From Streptosporangium becharense (GTDB taxonomy: Bacteria > Actinomycetota > Actinomycetes > Streptosporangiales > Streptosporangiaceae), in assembly GCF_014204985.1 (NCBI RefSeq), contig NZ_JACHMP010000001.1, positions 7,626,001 through 7,690,000 on the forward strand: a DNA stretch of 64,000 nt. The letters run 5' to 3'. Of this stretch, positions 31,864 through 41,707 are shown in pieces. The number at the start of each line of letters is the position of its first letter. Within the stretch, counting starts at the first letter, position 1. A program made the translations under genes and the position numbers. The notes below the pieces were generated by a model. It had not been told where the DNA came from, did not search any database, and saw nothing but the letters and a program-made list of their open reading frames with translations.

Positions 31864-34278
31864 TCACCGCGATCCTCCCAGTGCGCTCCGCAGGTCGTTC
31901 TTCAGCTCCTCGGACGCGCCGGGGATGAAACCGACGATCCGGTTGAGGGAGTACACGGCGGCTTCGGGGGCGGTGCCGTCGAGGGGGATGCCGGGGAAGT
32001 GCTTGGCGAACACCTCTCTCAACGCCCGCCACACCGTCAGGTCGCCGGCGAGCGTCTTCAGCGGGGTGTCCATGGTGTACGGCTCGCGGGGGCCGTCCTC
32101 ACCGGGCGGCTCGCAGTCGAAGGAGTGGGTGCCGCCGGTGATCTCGGTGATCTGGCCGTCGGGCAGCTCGACCAGGGCGTGGGTGCCGTCGGGGACGGTC
32201 ACCTCGAGGGCGAACCGGTCGGTGACGCACCAGCCGATGCGGACCTCCCCGCGGACGGTCGTGTGGGTGAGGGTGGCGTGGGTGAGGCCGCCGCCGGGCT
32301 TGGGGGCGATGCGCATGCGCCGATAGCCGGGTTCGAGCGGGGTCAGGCCGCCGATGGTCTTGTGCAGCCAGTCGCAGACCGCGCCGAGGGCGTAGTGGTT
32401 GAGCGAGGTCATGCCGGTGGAGTTGAGAGTGCCGTCGGGCAGGACGGCGTCCCAGCGCTCCCAGATCGTGGTCGCCCCCATGGTGACCGGATACAGGAAG
32501 GAGGGACAACCGGTCTCCAGGAGCAGCAGATACGCCTCCTGGAGGTGACCGGTCCTGCTGAGGGCGGGCAGGATCAGCGGGGTTCCCGCGAACCCGGTGG
32601 AGATCCTGAATCCGGCCTTGGCGACAAGTTGTGCCAGGCGCGTGCCGGCGTGCGCCTCCTGGGCGGGGTCGAGCAGGTCGAAGCAGATGGCCAGCGCGTA
32701 GGCGGTGGCGCTCTCACCGGCGACCCGGCCGTTCCCGGTGACGTATTCGGCGCGGAACGCCTCCCGGGTCCTTTCGGCCAGCGACGCGAAGTGCCCGGCG
32801 TCGGCCGTGCCCAGGACGCGGGCGGTGTCGGCCATCTCGCGGGTGGTCTTGGCCAGGTAGGCGGCGGCCACCAGATGCCGGCCGGTCTTGCCCTCTCCGG
32901 CGTTGTCCGGCGGCGCGTCGGGGTCGAGCCAGTCGCCGAACTGGAAGCCGCTGCTCCACAGCCCGTCGTCGTCGAGCCGGGTCTCGACGTCGCGGATGAA
33001 GGCGGCCATGGAGTCGTGGCAACGCCTGAGGATCTCAGTGTCGCCGTATTCCTGGTACAGGGCCCACGGCAGGCTGACCGCCACGTCGCTCCACAGGGCG
33101 GTGGGAGAGGAGGGGGTGGACAGCACGTCCGGCACCACCCAGGGCACGTAGCCCTTCTCTCGCTGCTCGGCGGCGAGGTCTTCCAGCCAGGAGCCGAGAA
33201 CGCCGCGGACGTCGTACAGGAAGGCGGCGGTGGGGGCGAAGGCGTTGAGGTCGCCGGTCCAGCCGAGCCGTTCGTCGCGTTGCGGGCAGTCGGTCGGCAC
33301 GCCGACGAAATTGCCGCGCATCGACCAGACGGTGTTCGCGTGCAGGCGGTTGAGCAGGTCGTGGGAGGTGTCGAGCCAGCCGGTCCGGCGCATGTCGCTG
33401 TGCACCACCACCGCTCTGACCTCGTCGAAGGGGCCGTCGATCTCGGCGTAGCGGAAGCCGTGGAAGGTGAAGCGCGGCTCCCAGACCTCCTGGCCGCCGC
33501 CGCGCAGGGTGTAGCGATCGGTGGACCGGGCCGTGCGCAGGGTTTCGGTGTCGAGCGCGCCGTCTCGCAGGATCTCCGCGTGGCGGATCGTCACGCTCTG
33601 CCCGGCCTCGCCGGTGACGGCGAGTCGTACCCAGCCGGAGATGTTCTGCCCGAAGTCGACGATCGTCCTGCCGTCCTTGACGACCGTCTCCACCGGCAGC
33701 AGCTCTTCGATCCGGCGGATCGGGGTGGCGACCCTGGGCACCAGCGTGCCGGGGTCCCAGTCGAAGGGTTCCGCCGGGGACCAGGCGCCGGTGAACCCCG
33801 GCAGGCTCCAGCCGTCCGGCTCACGCCGGGCGTCGTAGGTCTCGCCGTCGTACAGGCTCGCGGCCAGCACCGCGCCGGTGCCGGCCGTCCACTGCTCGTC
33901 GGTGGTGACGATCGTCGTCTGCCCGCCGTGGGTGAGTTCCAGCCGCATGTACAAGGCGGGCCGCTGAGTGTAGTGGTGCCTTTTGCCCTCGTAGCCGAGG
34001 CGCCCGGCGGCCCAGCCCTCGCCGACGATCGCGCCCAGGGCGTTGGCGCCCGGGCGGATCAGGTGGGTGACGTCGTAGGTGCTGACCTGGAGCCGGTGCC
34101 GGTAGGAGGTCCAGCCGGGTGCCAGCACCTCATCGCCCACCCGGGTGCCGTTCAGGTACGGCTCGACGATGCCCAGTGCGGTCACCTGGAGCCGGGCACG
34201 GTCGGGCGGCCCGTCGGAGGTGAACTCGCGCCGGAAGTAGGGCGCCTCGGCGGGGAACGGTGCTGCGACGAACGTCAT
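31864..34278 (-). CDS. GH78 alpha-L-rhamnosidase
   Basis: An 804-residue glycoside hydrolase of family 78. N-terminal beta-sandwich domains (GIVEPYLNGTRVGDEVLAPG, YDARREPDGW, DFGQNISGWVRL, TFHGFRYAEI) are followed by the (alpha/alpha)6 barrel with the acidic catalytic segment VPTDCPQRDERLGWTGD and TSLNHYALGAVCDWLHK. It removes terminal alpha-L-rhamnose from plant glycosides or pectin side chains. No signal peptide, so it acts inside the cell on imported glycosides. It is the last gene of the lacI-GH43-GH78 run. The final about 65 residues (DTPLKTLAGDLTVWRALREV onwards) are an uncommon extension. Confidence 0.92.
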   Translation of the reverse strand: MTFVAAPFPAEAPYFRREFTSDGPPDRARLQVTALGIVEPYLNGTRVGDEVLAPGWTSYRHRLQVSTYDVTHLIRPGANALGAIVGEGWAAGRLGYEGKRHHYTQRPALYMRLELTHGGQTTIVTTDEQWTAGTGAVLAASLYDGETYDARREPDGWSLPGFTGAWSPAEPFDWDPGTLVPRVATPIRRIEELLPVETVVKDGRTIVDFGQNISGWVRLAVTGEAGQSVTIRHAEILRDGALDTETLRTARSTDRYTLRGGGQEVWEPRFTFHGFRYAEIDGPFDEVRAVVVHSDMRRTGWLDTSHDLLNRLHANTVWSMRGNFVGVPTDCPQRDERLGWTGDLNAFAPTAAFLYDVRGVLGSWLEDLAAEQREKGYVPWVVPDVLSTPSSPTALWSDVAVSLPWALYQEYGDTEILRRCHDSMAAFIRDVETRLDDDGLWSSGFQFGDWLDPDAPPDNAGEGKTGRHLVAAAYLAKTTREMADTARVLGTADAGHFASLAERTREAFRAEYVTGNGRVAGESATAYALAICFDLLDPAQEAHAGTRLAQLVAKAGFRISTGFAGTPLILPALSRTGHLQEAYLLLLETGCPSFLYPVTMGATTIWERWDAVLPDGTLNSTGMTSLNHYALGAVCDWLHKTIGGLTPLEPGYRRMRIAPKPGGGLTHATLTHTTVRGEVRIGWCVTDRFALEVTVPDGTHALVELPDGQITEITGGTHSFDCEPPGEDGPREPYTMDTPLKTLAGDLTVWRALREVFAKHFPGIPLDGTAPEAAVYSLNRIVGFIPGASEELKNDLRSALGGSR

Positions 34279-34487
34279 AGGGCAAGCTCCTCAGCGGACG
34301 GAATTGATACGGAGGATGACCGGGCCGCCGGGCAAGGGTGCGGGCGGCGGCGAGATGGCGCAGGGGCGGTTCTTCTCCCCGTCTCCGGCACCCATGGGCG
34401 GTCCCGCGGTCGCGAAGGGTGAGATGCGTCCCGGACAGGACGGGGAACGGGCCCCGTCCGTCTACTCCTCGTGGTGCGGGTCGCCCG

Positions 34488-35975
34488 TCAGGTCCGGACC
34501 GTGGCGGTGTGGGCACGGTAGGAGACCTGGTGAACCACGACCTCGCCGGCGACCGGCTCGACGCCGAACGTGCGACCGGTGAAGCCGCCGGCCACCTCCG
34601 TCGACAGGTAGCGTCCGTCGAATGCGCCGAGGACCTGGGGCGTCCCGCTGGCGGTGAGGACGGCCAGTTCCACGATGTCGGGCTCCGGCGGCGGCATGGG
34701 GCCGGTCGCCGCGGGTTCCCGGACCGAGATGCGCAGCTTCACGCCGTCGCCCGGGGGGACCGGTACCCGCGCGACGGTCGTGCTCGCCGGTCCGATGACC
34801 ACGGTGGCCTCAACCGTCTCGGCGTCGGCCGTGAGCCCGTACCAGTGGGAACCGTCGATGCCGACGAGGAGGCGCCCGGTGCCCCTGGAGGTGTCGAGCC
34901 GGGCCTCCGCGGTCCACTCGGGGTCTCGGGCACGCGTCGCCAGCACCGGCCTCGGGTCGCCCTCGGCGGGCGCTGTCAGCGCGAGGCGGCCGGGCGCCTG
35001 CCACCTGGCGAACGTGTGCGGGAACAGGTTCGGTGACACCCAGCGCTGGTCGAGGTCGGAGGAGTCGAACCGATCGACGAACGAGTGGTCCGGCGGAACC
35101 GGGGCGAAGCGGTCTTCGTCGACCACAGGCCAGCCGTCGACCCACTCCACGCCCGCGATGAACGTCTCGCGACCGTTGACATGGAACATCGGGCTCTGAC
35201 CGCGGGGCCGTACCCCGAGATACACCATCGCCCAGGAGCCGTCGGCCAGCTGGACGAGGTCGGCATGGCCGGTGTTCTGCACGCGATGGCCCGTGCTGCG
35301 ATGAGTGAGGATCGGATTGGTCGGCGCCGCCTCGAAGGGGTCATGCAGGGAACGGGCACGCGCGATGGTGACCGCGTGCCCCCGCTCCGTGCCGCCTTCC
35401 GCGAGCATGAGGTACCACCAGCCGTCACGCCGGTAAAGGTGGGGGCCCTCCGGGTACGCCAGTCCCGTGCCGGTCCAGAGCGACCTCGGCGGAGCCAGTA
35501 TCTTTCCCGTCGCGGGGTCGATCGGCGCGCTGGCGATGCCGGTCAGCTCAGGCGCACTCGACGCCCAGGTGAGGTGGCATGTCCCGTCCTCGTCCCAGGC
35601 GAGGTCCGGGTCGATGCCGATGGCGCCGTCCACGTAGACCGGCTCCGACCACGGACCCGCGGGGTCGTCGGCCGAGACGATCAGCTGGCCGCGGTGGATC
35701 TCCACCACGTTCGTCGTGACGAGCCAGAACTTCTCCCCGTGGTGGCGAAGCGTCGGCGCGTACACTCCGGTGCTCGCCGGGGCGGCGTGGACGTTCAGCT
35801 GGCCGGACCGCTGCAGCGCGTTGGTCACCAACGTCCAGGTGACCAGGTCGGTGCTGCGGTGGATCGGCACCCCCGGTGCGAACTCGAAGCTGGAGTTGGC
35901 GATGTAGTACGCCTCCCCCGCCCGGCAGATGGTCGGGTCGGGGTGGAAGCCGGCGATGATGGGCGTTGTCGTCAC
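34488..35975 (-). CDS. GH43 glycoside hydrolase (beta-xylosidase/arabinofuranosidase type)
   Basis: A 495-residue family 43 enzyme. The five-bladed propeller carries the general base Asp in AGFHPDPTICRAG, the pKa-modulating Asp in GIGIDPDLAWDEDG and the general acid Glu in YPEGPHLYRRDGWWYL. A C-terminal beta-sandwich (FVDRFDSSDLDQRW to the end) is typical of beta-xylosidases. GTG start; no signal peptide. It lies 21 bases downstream of the LacI gene and 209 bases upstream of GH78, so the three are probably cotranscribed. Confidence 0.92.
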   Translation of the reverse strand: MTTTPIIAGFHPDPTICRAGEAYYIANSSFEFAPGVPIHRSTDLVTWTLVTNALQRSGQLNVHAAPASTGVYAPTLRHHGEKFWLVTTNVVEIHRGQLIVSADDPAGPWSEPVYVDGAIGIDPDLAWDEDGTCHLTWASSAPELTGIASAPIDPATGKILAPPRSLWTGTGLAYPEGPHLYRRDGWWYLMLAEGGTERGHAVTIARARSLHDPFEAAPTNPILTHRSTGHRVQNTGHADLVQLADGSWAMVYLGVRPRGQSPMFHVNGRETFIAGVEWVDGWPVVDEDRFAPVPPDHSFVDRFDSSDLDQRWVSPNLFPHTFARWQAPGRLALTAPAEGDPRPVLATRARDPEWTAEARLDTSRGTGRLLVGIDGSHWYGLTADAETVEATVVIGPASTTVARVPVPPGDGVKLRISVREPAATGPMPPPEPDIVELAVLTASGTPQVLGAFDGRYLSTEVAGGFTGRTFGVEPVAGEVVVHQVSYRAHTATVRT

Positions 35976-35996
35976 TGTGCGGCTCTTTCTCCCGGC

Positions 35997-36992
35997 CTAC
36001 CGCCGGGTGGACTCGCGGGCCACGACGGTGGCATGGAGGTCGGGAGGGGTCTCGGGCAACGGGCGGTCCTCGGCCGCGTGCAGGGCCAGGTTCGCGAGGT
36101 GACGGCCCAGGCCGGCGCTGTCGATGCTCACGCTGGACAGCGACGGATAGAGCATGCTCGCCATCGGCGTGTCGTCGTGACCGATGACGGCCAGGTCACC
36201 GGGGACGGACAGGCCGGCCCGCAGCGTGGCGGCCACGGTCATCGCGGCGATGTCGTCGTTGAAGGCGGCCACGGCGGTGACGCCTTTGGCGCTCCACTCC
36301 TGTACGGCCCGTGCCACGCTCCCATCGCGATGATCGACCGGACGGACGTCGAGAAGGTCGACGCCGAGCCGGTCGGCTGCCTGCCGCGCCGCTTCGGCCC
36401 GCCCCTGTGACAGCACGGAGAAGCGTTCGTTGACGCTCGTCGCGAACCCGAGCCGCCGGTGACCCTGCTCGTGCAGGTATTCGATCTGCAGGTGGGTTCC
36501 GGCGGTGAGCGTGGGTGAGGCCAGGGCGGTCCGCTCCTGCTGCAACTGAGGAATGATCTTGGTGATGCCGCCGGTGAGCATGGACGCCCGTTCGGCGTCG
36601 GTGATGGGCGTCCAGGCGATGACGACATCCGGGTTGAGCAGCTCCCACAGGGGCCGGGCGTGACCGCTTTCGTGACGGGTGTAGGTCACCAGGGCGTAGC
36701 CGGCGTCGTCGAGGATGCGGGAGGCCGTCTCCAGGTTCTGGCGCAGGGTGTGCTCCATCGGCCAGTCCGGCAGCACCAGCAGGATGATCATGCTGCGTCC
36801 GCTGGCGAGGGCCTGGGCGGTCCGGTGCGGGCGGTAACCCAGGCGCGCGGCCTCGGCCAGGACGCGCTCGCGGGTGGCGGCGGGGATGGTCTGACCCGGG
36901 GTGTTGTTGAGCACGTATCCCACGGTGGTGCGGGACAGTCCCAGGGAGCGGGCGACGTCCGCCGCGGTGACCCGCCTTCTTCGCTCCGTCAC
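35997..36992 (-). CDS. LacI-family repressor of the glycoside locus
   Basis: A 331-residue LacI/GalR protein. The helix-turn-helix VTAADVARSLGLSRTTVGYV with hinge YRPHRTAQALASGRS is followed by a periplasmic-binding-protein-like sensor domain (VIAWTPITDAE, EYLHEQGHRRLGFA, VAAFNDDIAAMTVAA, DLAVIGHDDTPMASM). The GTG start (36990-36992) has GAGGTGAGG upstream. A 14-bp palindrome lies 29 bases before it and related sites are in the GH2/GH1 promoter, so it probably represses all eight genes and itself until a sugar inducer binds. Confidence 0.93.
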   Translation of the reverse strand: MTERRRRVTAADVARSLGLSRTTVGYVLNNTPGQTIPAATRERVLAEAARLGYRPHRTAQALASGRSMIILLVLPDWPMEHTLRQNLETASRILDDAGYALVTYTRHESGHARPLWELLNPDVVIAWTPITDAERASMLTGGITKIIPQLQQERTALASPTLTAGTHLQIEYLHEQGHRRLGFATSVNERFSVLSQGRAEAARQAADRLGVDLLDVRPVDHRDGSVARAVQEWSAKGVTAVAAFNDDIAAMTVAATLRAGLSVPGDLAVIGHDDTPMASMLYPSLSSVSIDSAGLGRHLANLALHAAEDRPLPETPPDLHATVVARESTRR

Positions 36993-37020
36993 GAAAACCT
37001 CACCTCTGGCTGCGATAGAG

Positions 37021-37034
37021 CTTGCACGCGCAAG
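37021..37034. promoter_or_regulatory. LacI-type operator O1 (autoregulation)
   Basis: CTTGCACGCGCAAG is a 14-bp palindrome with central CG and one mismatched pair, the form bound by LacI-family repressors. It sits between the end of GH2 and the start of lacI, and differs from O4 (40213) by one base. Confidence 0.75.
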
Positions 37035-37075
37035 TCCTATCAATATCCCATGACATGGCCGGCGCTCGACCGTCC

Positions 37076-39997
37076 TCACGCGCTCGCGTCCGTGAGCGTC
37101 AGGCGCCACTGCCAGCCGTACTCACGCTGTGACAGCCGGTACGCGGGCCGGGTGTCCGGGCCCAGCAGTCCGGTGCCGACGCCGCGGTGGGCGATGTCGA
37201 GGTGGACGACGGTCTTTGCGCTCGGCCGCAGTTCCCACCAGTGCGCGGCCGCCTCCAGCTCGCTGACCGCGTAACGGCTCACGTTCATGTGCAGCGGCGT
37301 CGCGTGCACGGTCCGCACGGTTCCGGCCGGGCCGGACAGGTGTAGTTCGGTGACCTCCCCGCGGCCGCCGTTCTCCTGCGGCTTCAGGTACGGCACGGCG
37401 AGATCGCCGATGGGGCTCTCCCAGGCGCCGAGCAGGGCCGAGGTCCGCCGGTCGGGGTAGTTCTCCCACGGCCCCAGCCCCACCCAGCGGGCCTGCTCGA
37501 AGCCGTCGACGAGCTCGAACTCCATCCCCACGCGCAGCCCGTCGCCGGTGACGCCGGGCAGCGTCACACGCTCGGCCAGCAGGTAGTCGCCCTCGTCCAG
37601 CACGGTGACGGTGCGGGTGTGCACGACCTCGTCGCCGAAGGCCGCGCGGTAGCGGATGGTGGCCGTCGCCGCGTCGGTGCGGACATCGACGGGGGTGAGT
37701 TGGAAGAAGCCGGAGCGAAGGAACCGGTTGTCCAGGGCGAACGACTGGTCGTTGTCGGTGAGCGCCCGCCACAGGGACAGCCGCGGCTCCCGGCGCAACA
37801 GCGGATGACGCAGTTCGGCGTGCGCGGTGCCGGTGCCGCGGGGAAGGCGCGGCAGCGGGCGGGGGAAGGTGACCTGGTGGGCGGAGATCTCCGTGCCCGC
37901 CGGAGCCCACACGGCGTCCCGGCGCGTGCGCACGGTCACGGTGAGGGCCAGGGCCGTGCCGAACAGGACGCGGATCGACTCGGGCACCTCGACGGCGACC
38001 TCCGTGCCCGGCGCCGCCGGCGGCGCCGCGAGTGTGACCGCACCCACCGGCCCGGCTTCGGTTTCCACCTGTAGCCGCAGGTCGTAGGCGCCGAGGTCGG
38101 CGAAGGTCTGCCGGTTGCGCAGCCGCAGCGTACCGGCCCGTGCCTCCTCGGCGCCGGAGGTGACGCGGACCGGACTGAACAGGCCGCGCGCCTCGTACAG
38201 CGCCGGCTTGGGGGTGAGGTCGGGGAAGACCACGCCGTTGAGGAGCGTGGTGCCGTCGTTGGGCTCGTCGCCGAAGTCGCCGCCGTAGCGGTAGCGGCCG
38301 TCACCGTCGGGGTCGAGCGCGTGGTCCTTGAATTCCCAGATGAAGCCGCCCTGCAGGCCCGGCAGGTTCTCGAACAACCGCCAGTACTCGGCCAGTCCGC
38401 CGGTCGAGTTCCCCTGCGAATAGGCGTATTCGCACACGATGACCGGCCGGTCGGCCCGTGGGTCGGCCGAGAACGCCGCCAGGGCCTCGAACGAGGGATA
38501 CATCGGGCAGACCAGGTCACTGGCCGCGTGACCGGCGTGCCAGTCCCGGGCGATCGCGCCTTCGTAGTGCAGCGGCCGGGTCGGGTCGACGCTGCGCACC
38601 CAGGCTGCGGCGGCGTCGTGGCCGGGACCGTAACCGGTCTCGTTGCCGAGCGACCAGATGATCACGCAAGGGTGGTTGCGGTCGCGCAGCACCATCCGGG
38701 AGACCCGCTCGAGGAACTCGGGCAGGTAACGCGGGTCGTGGGCGAGCGTGGTCGTGAAGGCGTGTCCTTCGATGTCGGCCTCGTCGACGACGTAGAAGCC
38801 GATCTCGTCGCACAGGTCGAGCAGGACCGGGTCGTTGGGGTAGTGCGAGGTGCGGATCGCGTTGACGTTGAACCGCTTGAGCAGCGACAGCTCGGCGAGC
38901 ATCAGTTCGCGGGAGATGACGCGGCCGGTGCGCGGGTCCACATCGTGGCGGTTGACCCCTTGGATGAGCACGCGCTCGCCGTTGACCAGCAGGTCACGCC
39001 CCTGGACGCGTACGCGGCGGAAGCCGATTCGCAGCCGTACCGCGTCCGCCACGTCGCCGCCGGGCGATATCAGCTGGACCAGGAGGTCTTCCAGGTGCGG
39101 CGTCTCAGCCGTCCAGGGGGCGACCTCGAGCGCGCCGAGGGTGAACACCGCGGTGCCCGCCTTCGCCTGCGGCGGCATCATGCCGTCGGCCACCGGACGC
39201 AGTTCCTCGGCGATGGGCGCGTCGGCCGCGCGCAGGCTGAGCAGATCCAGGAGGCCGTCGGGGACGCCCTGCGGCTCTGACCGCTTCGAGCGGTCGGACA
39301 GTGGCGTCGTGAAGGCGGGCTCGACCACGCGCGGGGCGATCGGGCTCGTCTCCGTCCGGCCGAGCACCTCGATCCGGGCCGACCACCCGGTCTCGTGGAG
39401 GTGGTCCAGGCCGACCGTGGCCACCGTCACTTCCAAGCTCCCGTGCCCGGCCTCGTAGTCCGCCACCACGGCCACGTCGGCCAGGTGCACTTCCGGCACG
39501 GTGTAGAGGAACACCGACCGGGACAGGCCGGACTGCCACCAGTGGTCCTGGTCCTCCAGGTAGGTGGCCGCCGACCATTTGGCGACCCGGAGCTCGATCG
39601 TGTTGGAGCCCTCGGTCACGGCGTCGGTGACGTCGAACTCGGCCGCGAGATGCGAGTCGGTGCTGGTGCCGACGGCACGGCCGTTGACCGTGACGCTCAG
39701 GTGCCCTTCGGCCGCGCCGACGTGCAGGATCGTCCGCCGCCCCGGATACGGCGCCAGGTTCACGCTCCGGCGGTAGACACCGGTCGGATTGTGCCGCGGG
39801 ACCGCGGGAGGCACCTCGTCGAACGGCATCGCGATGTTCAGGTAATGCGGCCGATCGGTCTTCTCCCGCATGGTCCACAGCTCCGGCACCTCGACGCTCT
39901 TCCACTCCCGCTCGTGCGGCAGGAGCCGGAACTTCCACGTTCCGTCGAGGTCGATGTCGGGCGTACGGCGCAACGCCCCCATGGGCAGGCGGTTCAC
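37076..39997 (-). CDS. GH2 beta-galactosidase (LacZ-type)
   Basis: A 973-residue family 2 enzyme with LacZ-like domain order: sugar-binding domain (YLNIAMPFDEVPPAVPRHNP, LEDQDHWWQSGLSRSVFLY), immunoglobulin-like domain, TIM barrel with the acid/base Glu in VIIWSLGNETGYGPGHD and the nucleophile Glu in VIVCEYAYSQGNSTGG, then the C-terminal supersandwich ending in YPDRRTSALLGAW and related strands. The usual CEYAHAMGN is CEYAYSQGN. The GTG at 39997 is chosen over one at 40006 because GAGGAG is eight bases before it. No signal peptide. Confidence 0.93.
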   Translation of the reverse strand: MNRLPMGALRRTPDIDLDGTWKFRLLPHEREWKSVEVPELWTMREKTDRPHYLNIAMPFDEVPPAVPRHNPTGVYRRSVNLAPYPGRRTILHVGAAEGHLSVTVNGRAVGTSTDSHLAAEFDVTDAVTEGSNTIELRVAKWSAATYLEDQDHWWQSGLSRSVFLYTVPEVHLADVAVVADYEAGHGSLEVTVATVGLDHLHETGWSARIEVLGRTETSPIAPRVVEPAFTTPLSDRSKRSEPQGVPDGLLDLLSLRAADAPIAEELRPVADGMMPPQAKAGTAVFTLGALEVAPWTAETPHLEDLLVQLISPGGDVADAVRLRIGFRRVRVQGRDLLVNGERVLIQGVNRHDVDPRTGRVISRELMLAELSLLKRFNVNAIRTSHYPNDPVLLDLCDEIGFYVVDEADIEGHAFTTTLAHDPRYLPEFLERVSRMVLRDRNHPCVIIWSLGNETGYGPGHDAAAAWVRSVDPTRPLHYEGAIARDWHAGHAASDLVCPMYPSFEALAAFSADPRADRPVIVCEYAYSQGNSTGGLAEYWRLFENLPGLQGGFIWEFKDHALDPDGDGRYRYGGDFGDEPNDGTTLLNGVVFPDLTPKPALYEARGLFSPVRVTSGAEEARAGTLRLRNRQTFADLGAYDLRLQVETEAGPVGAVTLAAPPAAPGTEVAVEVPESIRVLFGTALALTVTVRTRRDAVWAPAGTEISAHQVTFPRPLPRLPRGTGTAHAELRHPLLRREPRLSLWRALTDNDQSFALDNRFLRSGFFQLTPVDVRTDAATATIRYRAAFGDEVVHTRTVTVLDEGDYLLAERVTLPGVTGDGLRVGMEFELVDGFEQARWVGLGPWENYPDRRTSALLGAWESPIGDLAVPYLKPQENGGRGEVTELHLSGPAGTVRTVHATPLHMNVSRYAVSELEAAAHWWELRPSAKTVVHLDIAHRGVGTGLLGPDTRPAYRLSQREYGWQWRLTLTDASA

Positions 39998-40156
39998 GGA
40001 TGGCACTCCTCGCTGAGCGTGCGGGCGTCGACGGGCATGGCGTCCGGGCCGGCCACGGCGGCCGGGCTGGTCCGGGCCGGCCGCCCGCGACGCGCGTCCC
40101 GGTCCCGGCGCGACATCCCTGGCGGGCGGATGGGGCCCTCACTGTAGGCAGTGAAA

Positions 40157-40226
40157 CTTACGCGCGCAAGTACTTGTGCGTGAAAGTTGAGGCAGCTACG
40201 GTACCGGGCAAGCTTGCACGCGAAAG
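40157..40226. promoter_or_regulatory. Divergent promoter with three LacI-type operators (O2-O4)
   Basis: CTTACGCGCGCAAG (40157-40170), CTTGTGCGTGAAAG (40173-40186) and CTTGCACGCGAAAG (40213-40226) share the 14-bp pattern of O1. The first two are 16 bases apart centre to centre; the third is 40 bases further on. They lie between divergent GH2 and GH1, where repressor binding would close both operons. Confidence 0.75.
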
Positions 40227-40500
40227 CATTCGGAAACGGTGGCGTAACACCACCGGACCGATCCCGAGCGCCTGAAAGACCTGCCCTCCCACCCCGCCAA
40301 CACCCTCACGTCGATCCAGGGGGCGTCCCCACCGCCCCGCCACTCCTCCCCCGGACCCGTCAAAGGGTTCCCGTACGAGATCGACGGCCTTCCGCCGGTC
40401 GGCTCGCACGGGATCGGGCGCCTTCCGCCGGGGTGGCGGCCCGACCACGACATCGACCGGCTCTCGGCATCCCACCAGTACCCGCACACGGAGAAACCCG
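40227..40500 (+). other. Long leader before GH1
   Basis: About 270 bases separate the last operator from the GH1 start. No gene is supported. A frame open from about 40242 has coding-like third positions (KGFPYEIDGLPPVGSHGIGR) but lacks a start codon. The repeated GCCTTCCGCCGG (twice near 40390 and 40420) is the only other pattern noted. Confidence 0.4.
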
Positions 40501-41679
40501 ATGTCCCGATCCTTTCCCGACCGCTTCCTATGGGGAGCCTCCACCGCCGCCCACCAGATCGAAGGCAACAACCTCAACAACGACTGGTGGCAGCTGGAGC
40601 ACATCGCCGCGGACCACGGGGTGCAGTTCAGCGGGGACGCGCTGGACAGCTATCACCGCTACCACGAAGACATGCGTCTCCTCGCCGACGCGGGCTTCAA
40701 CGCCTACCGGTTCAGCATCGAGTGGTCCCGCATCGAGCCGAGTCCCGGCAGGTTCTCGCGAGCCGAACTCGCCCACTACCGCCGCATGATCGAGACGGCT
40801 CTCCGGCTGGGTCTCACCCCCGTCGTCACGCTGCACCATTTCACTCATCCGATCTGGTTCGGCGAGCGCGGCGCATGGCTCGGCGACGGTGCCGTCGACA
40901 CGTTCTGCCGTTATGTCGAGCAGGCCTGCACCATCCTCGACGGCGTCGAGTGGATCTGCACGATCAACGAGCCGAACATCGTCGCCGTCAACCACGGCCA
41001 GCAGCGGCGCCTGGCGGAAGGCAAGGAGTACCAGTTCGTCGGTGCCCTGCCCGACGCCGAGATCGGACAGGTCCTCATCGCCGCCCACCGCGCCGCCGCA
41101 CCACTGGTCCGCGGGGCGACCGGCGCCAAAGTCGGCTGGACGGTCGCCAATCAGGCGCTCCTGCCCGTCCCCGGCTGCGAGAGCAAGCACGCCGAAGTCC
41201 AGCACATCTGGGAGGACATGTACCTGGAGCCGGCCCGTGACGACGACTTCGTCGGCGTGCAGTCCTACACCAGCCAGCCCGTCGACGACAACGGCGTCGT
41301 CCCTCACCCCGACCACCCGGACAACACCATCATGGGCTGGGCCTACCGGCCGGACGCTCTCGGCATCGCCGTACGGCACACCCGCGACGTCGTCGGTGAC
41401 GTACCGATCGTCGTCACGGAGAACGGCATCGCCACCTCCGACGACTCCCGGCGCATCGCCTACACCGAAGGCGCGCTCGCGGCGCTTCACGAGGCCATCA
41501 GCGAAGGCGCCGACGTACGGGGATATCTGCACTGGAGCCTTCTCGACAACTTCGAGTGGGGCCGGTGGGAGCCCACCTTCGGACTGGTGGCGGTGAACCG
41601 GGAGACCTTCGAACGCCGGCCCAAGCCAAGCCTTCACTGGCTCGGACGAATCGCACGGGCCAACGCCCTGACGACCTAG
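40501..41679 (+). CDS. GH1 beta-glucosidase/beta-glycosidase
   Basis: A 392-residue family 1 enzyme, short for the family. It begins FPDRFLWGASTAAHQIEGNN, has YRFSIEWSRIEPSPG, the acid/base Glu in WICTINEPNIVAVNHG, the nucleophile Glu in IVVTENGIATSDD and the aglycone/sugar segment WSLLDNFEWG. Acts on beta-glucosides or related aryl glycosides in the cytoplasm. First gene of a plus-strand operon followed by an MFS transporter 28 bases later. Confidence 0.93.
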   Translation: MSRSFPDRFLWGASTAAHQIEGNNLNNDWWQLEHIAADHGVQFSGDALDSYHRYHEDMRLLADAGFNAYRFSIEWSRIEPSPGRFSRAELAHYRRMIETALRLGLTPVVTLHHFTHPIWFGERGAWLGDGAVDTFCRYVEQACTILDGVEWICTINEPNIVAVNHGQQRRLAEGKEYQFVGALPDAEIGQVLIAAHRAAAPLVRGATGAKVGWTVANQALLPVPGCESKHAEVQHIWEDMYLEPARDDDFVGVQSYTSQPVDDNGVVPHPDHPDNTIMGWAYRPDALGIAVRHTRDVVGDVPIVVTENGIATSDDSRRIAYTEGALAALHEAISEGADVRGYLHWSLLDNFEWGRWEPTFGLVAVNRETFERRPKPSLHWLGRIARANALTT

Positions 41680-41707
41680 ACCCACCCGGTTTGCCAATGG
41701 AGGCATC

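Noticed and set aside
34290..34299. CTCAGCGGAC, identical to the right part of regulon site B
   Set aside because: The left half of the palindrome is missing and it overlaps the GH78 ribosome-site region; probably chance.
40242..40530. Coding-like frame in the GH1 leader (KGFPYEIDGLPPVGSHGIGR)
   Set aside because: High GC at third positions but no start codon, no family match, and it runs on into an out-of-frame reading of GH1.
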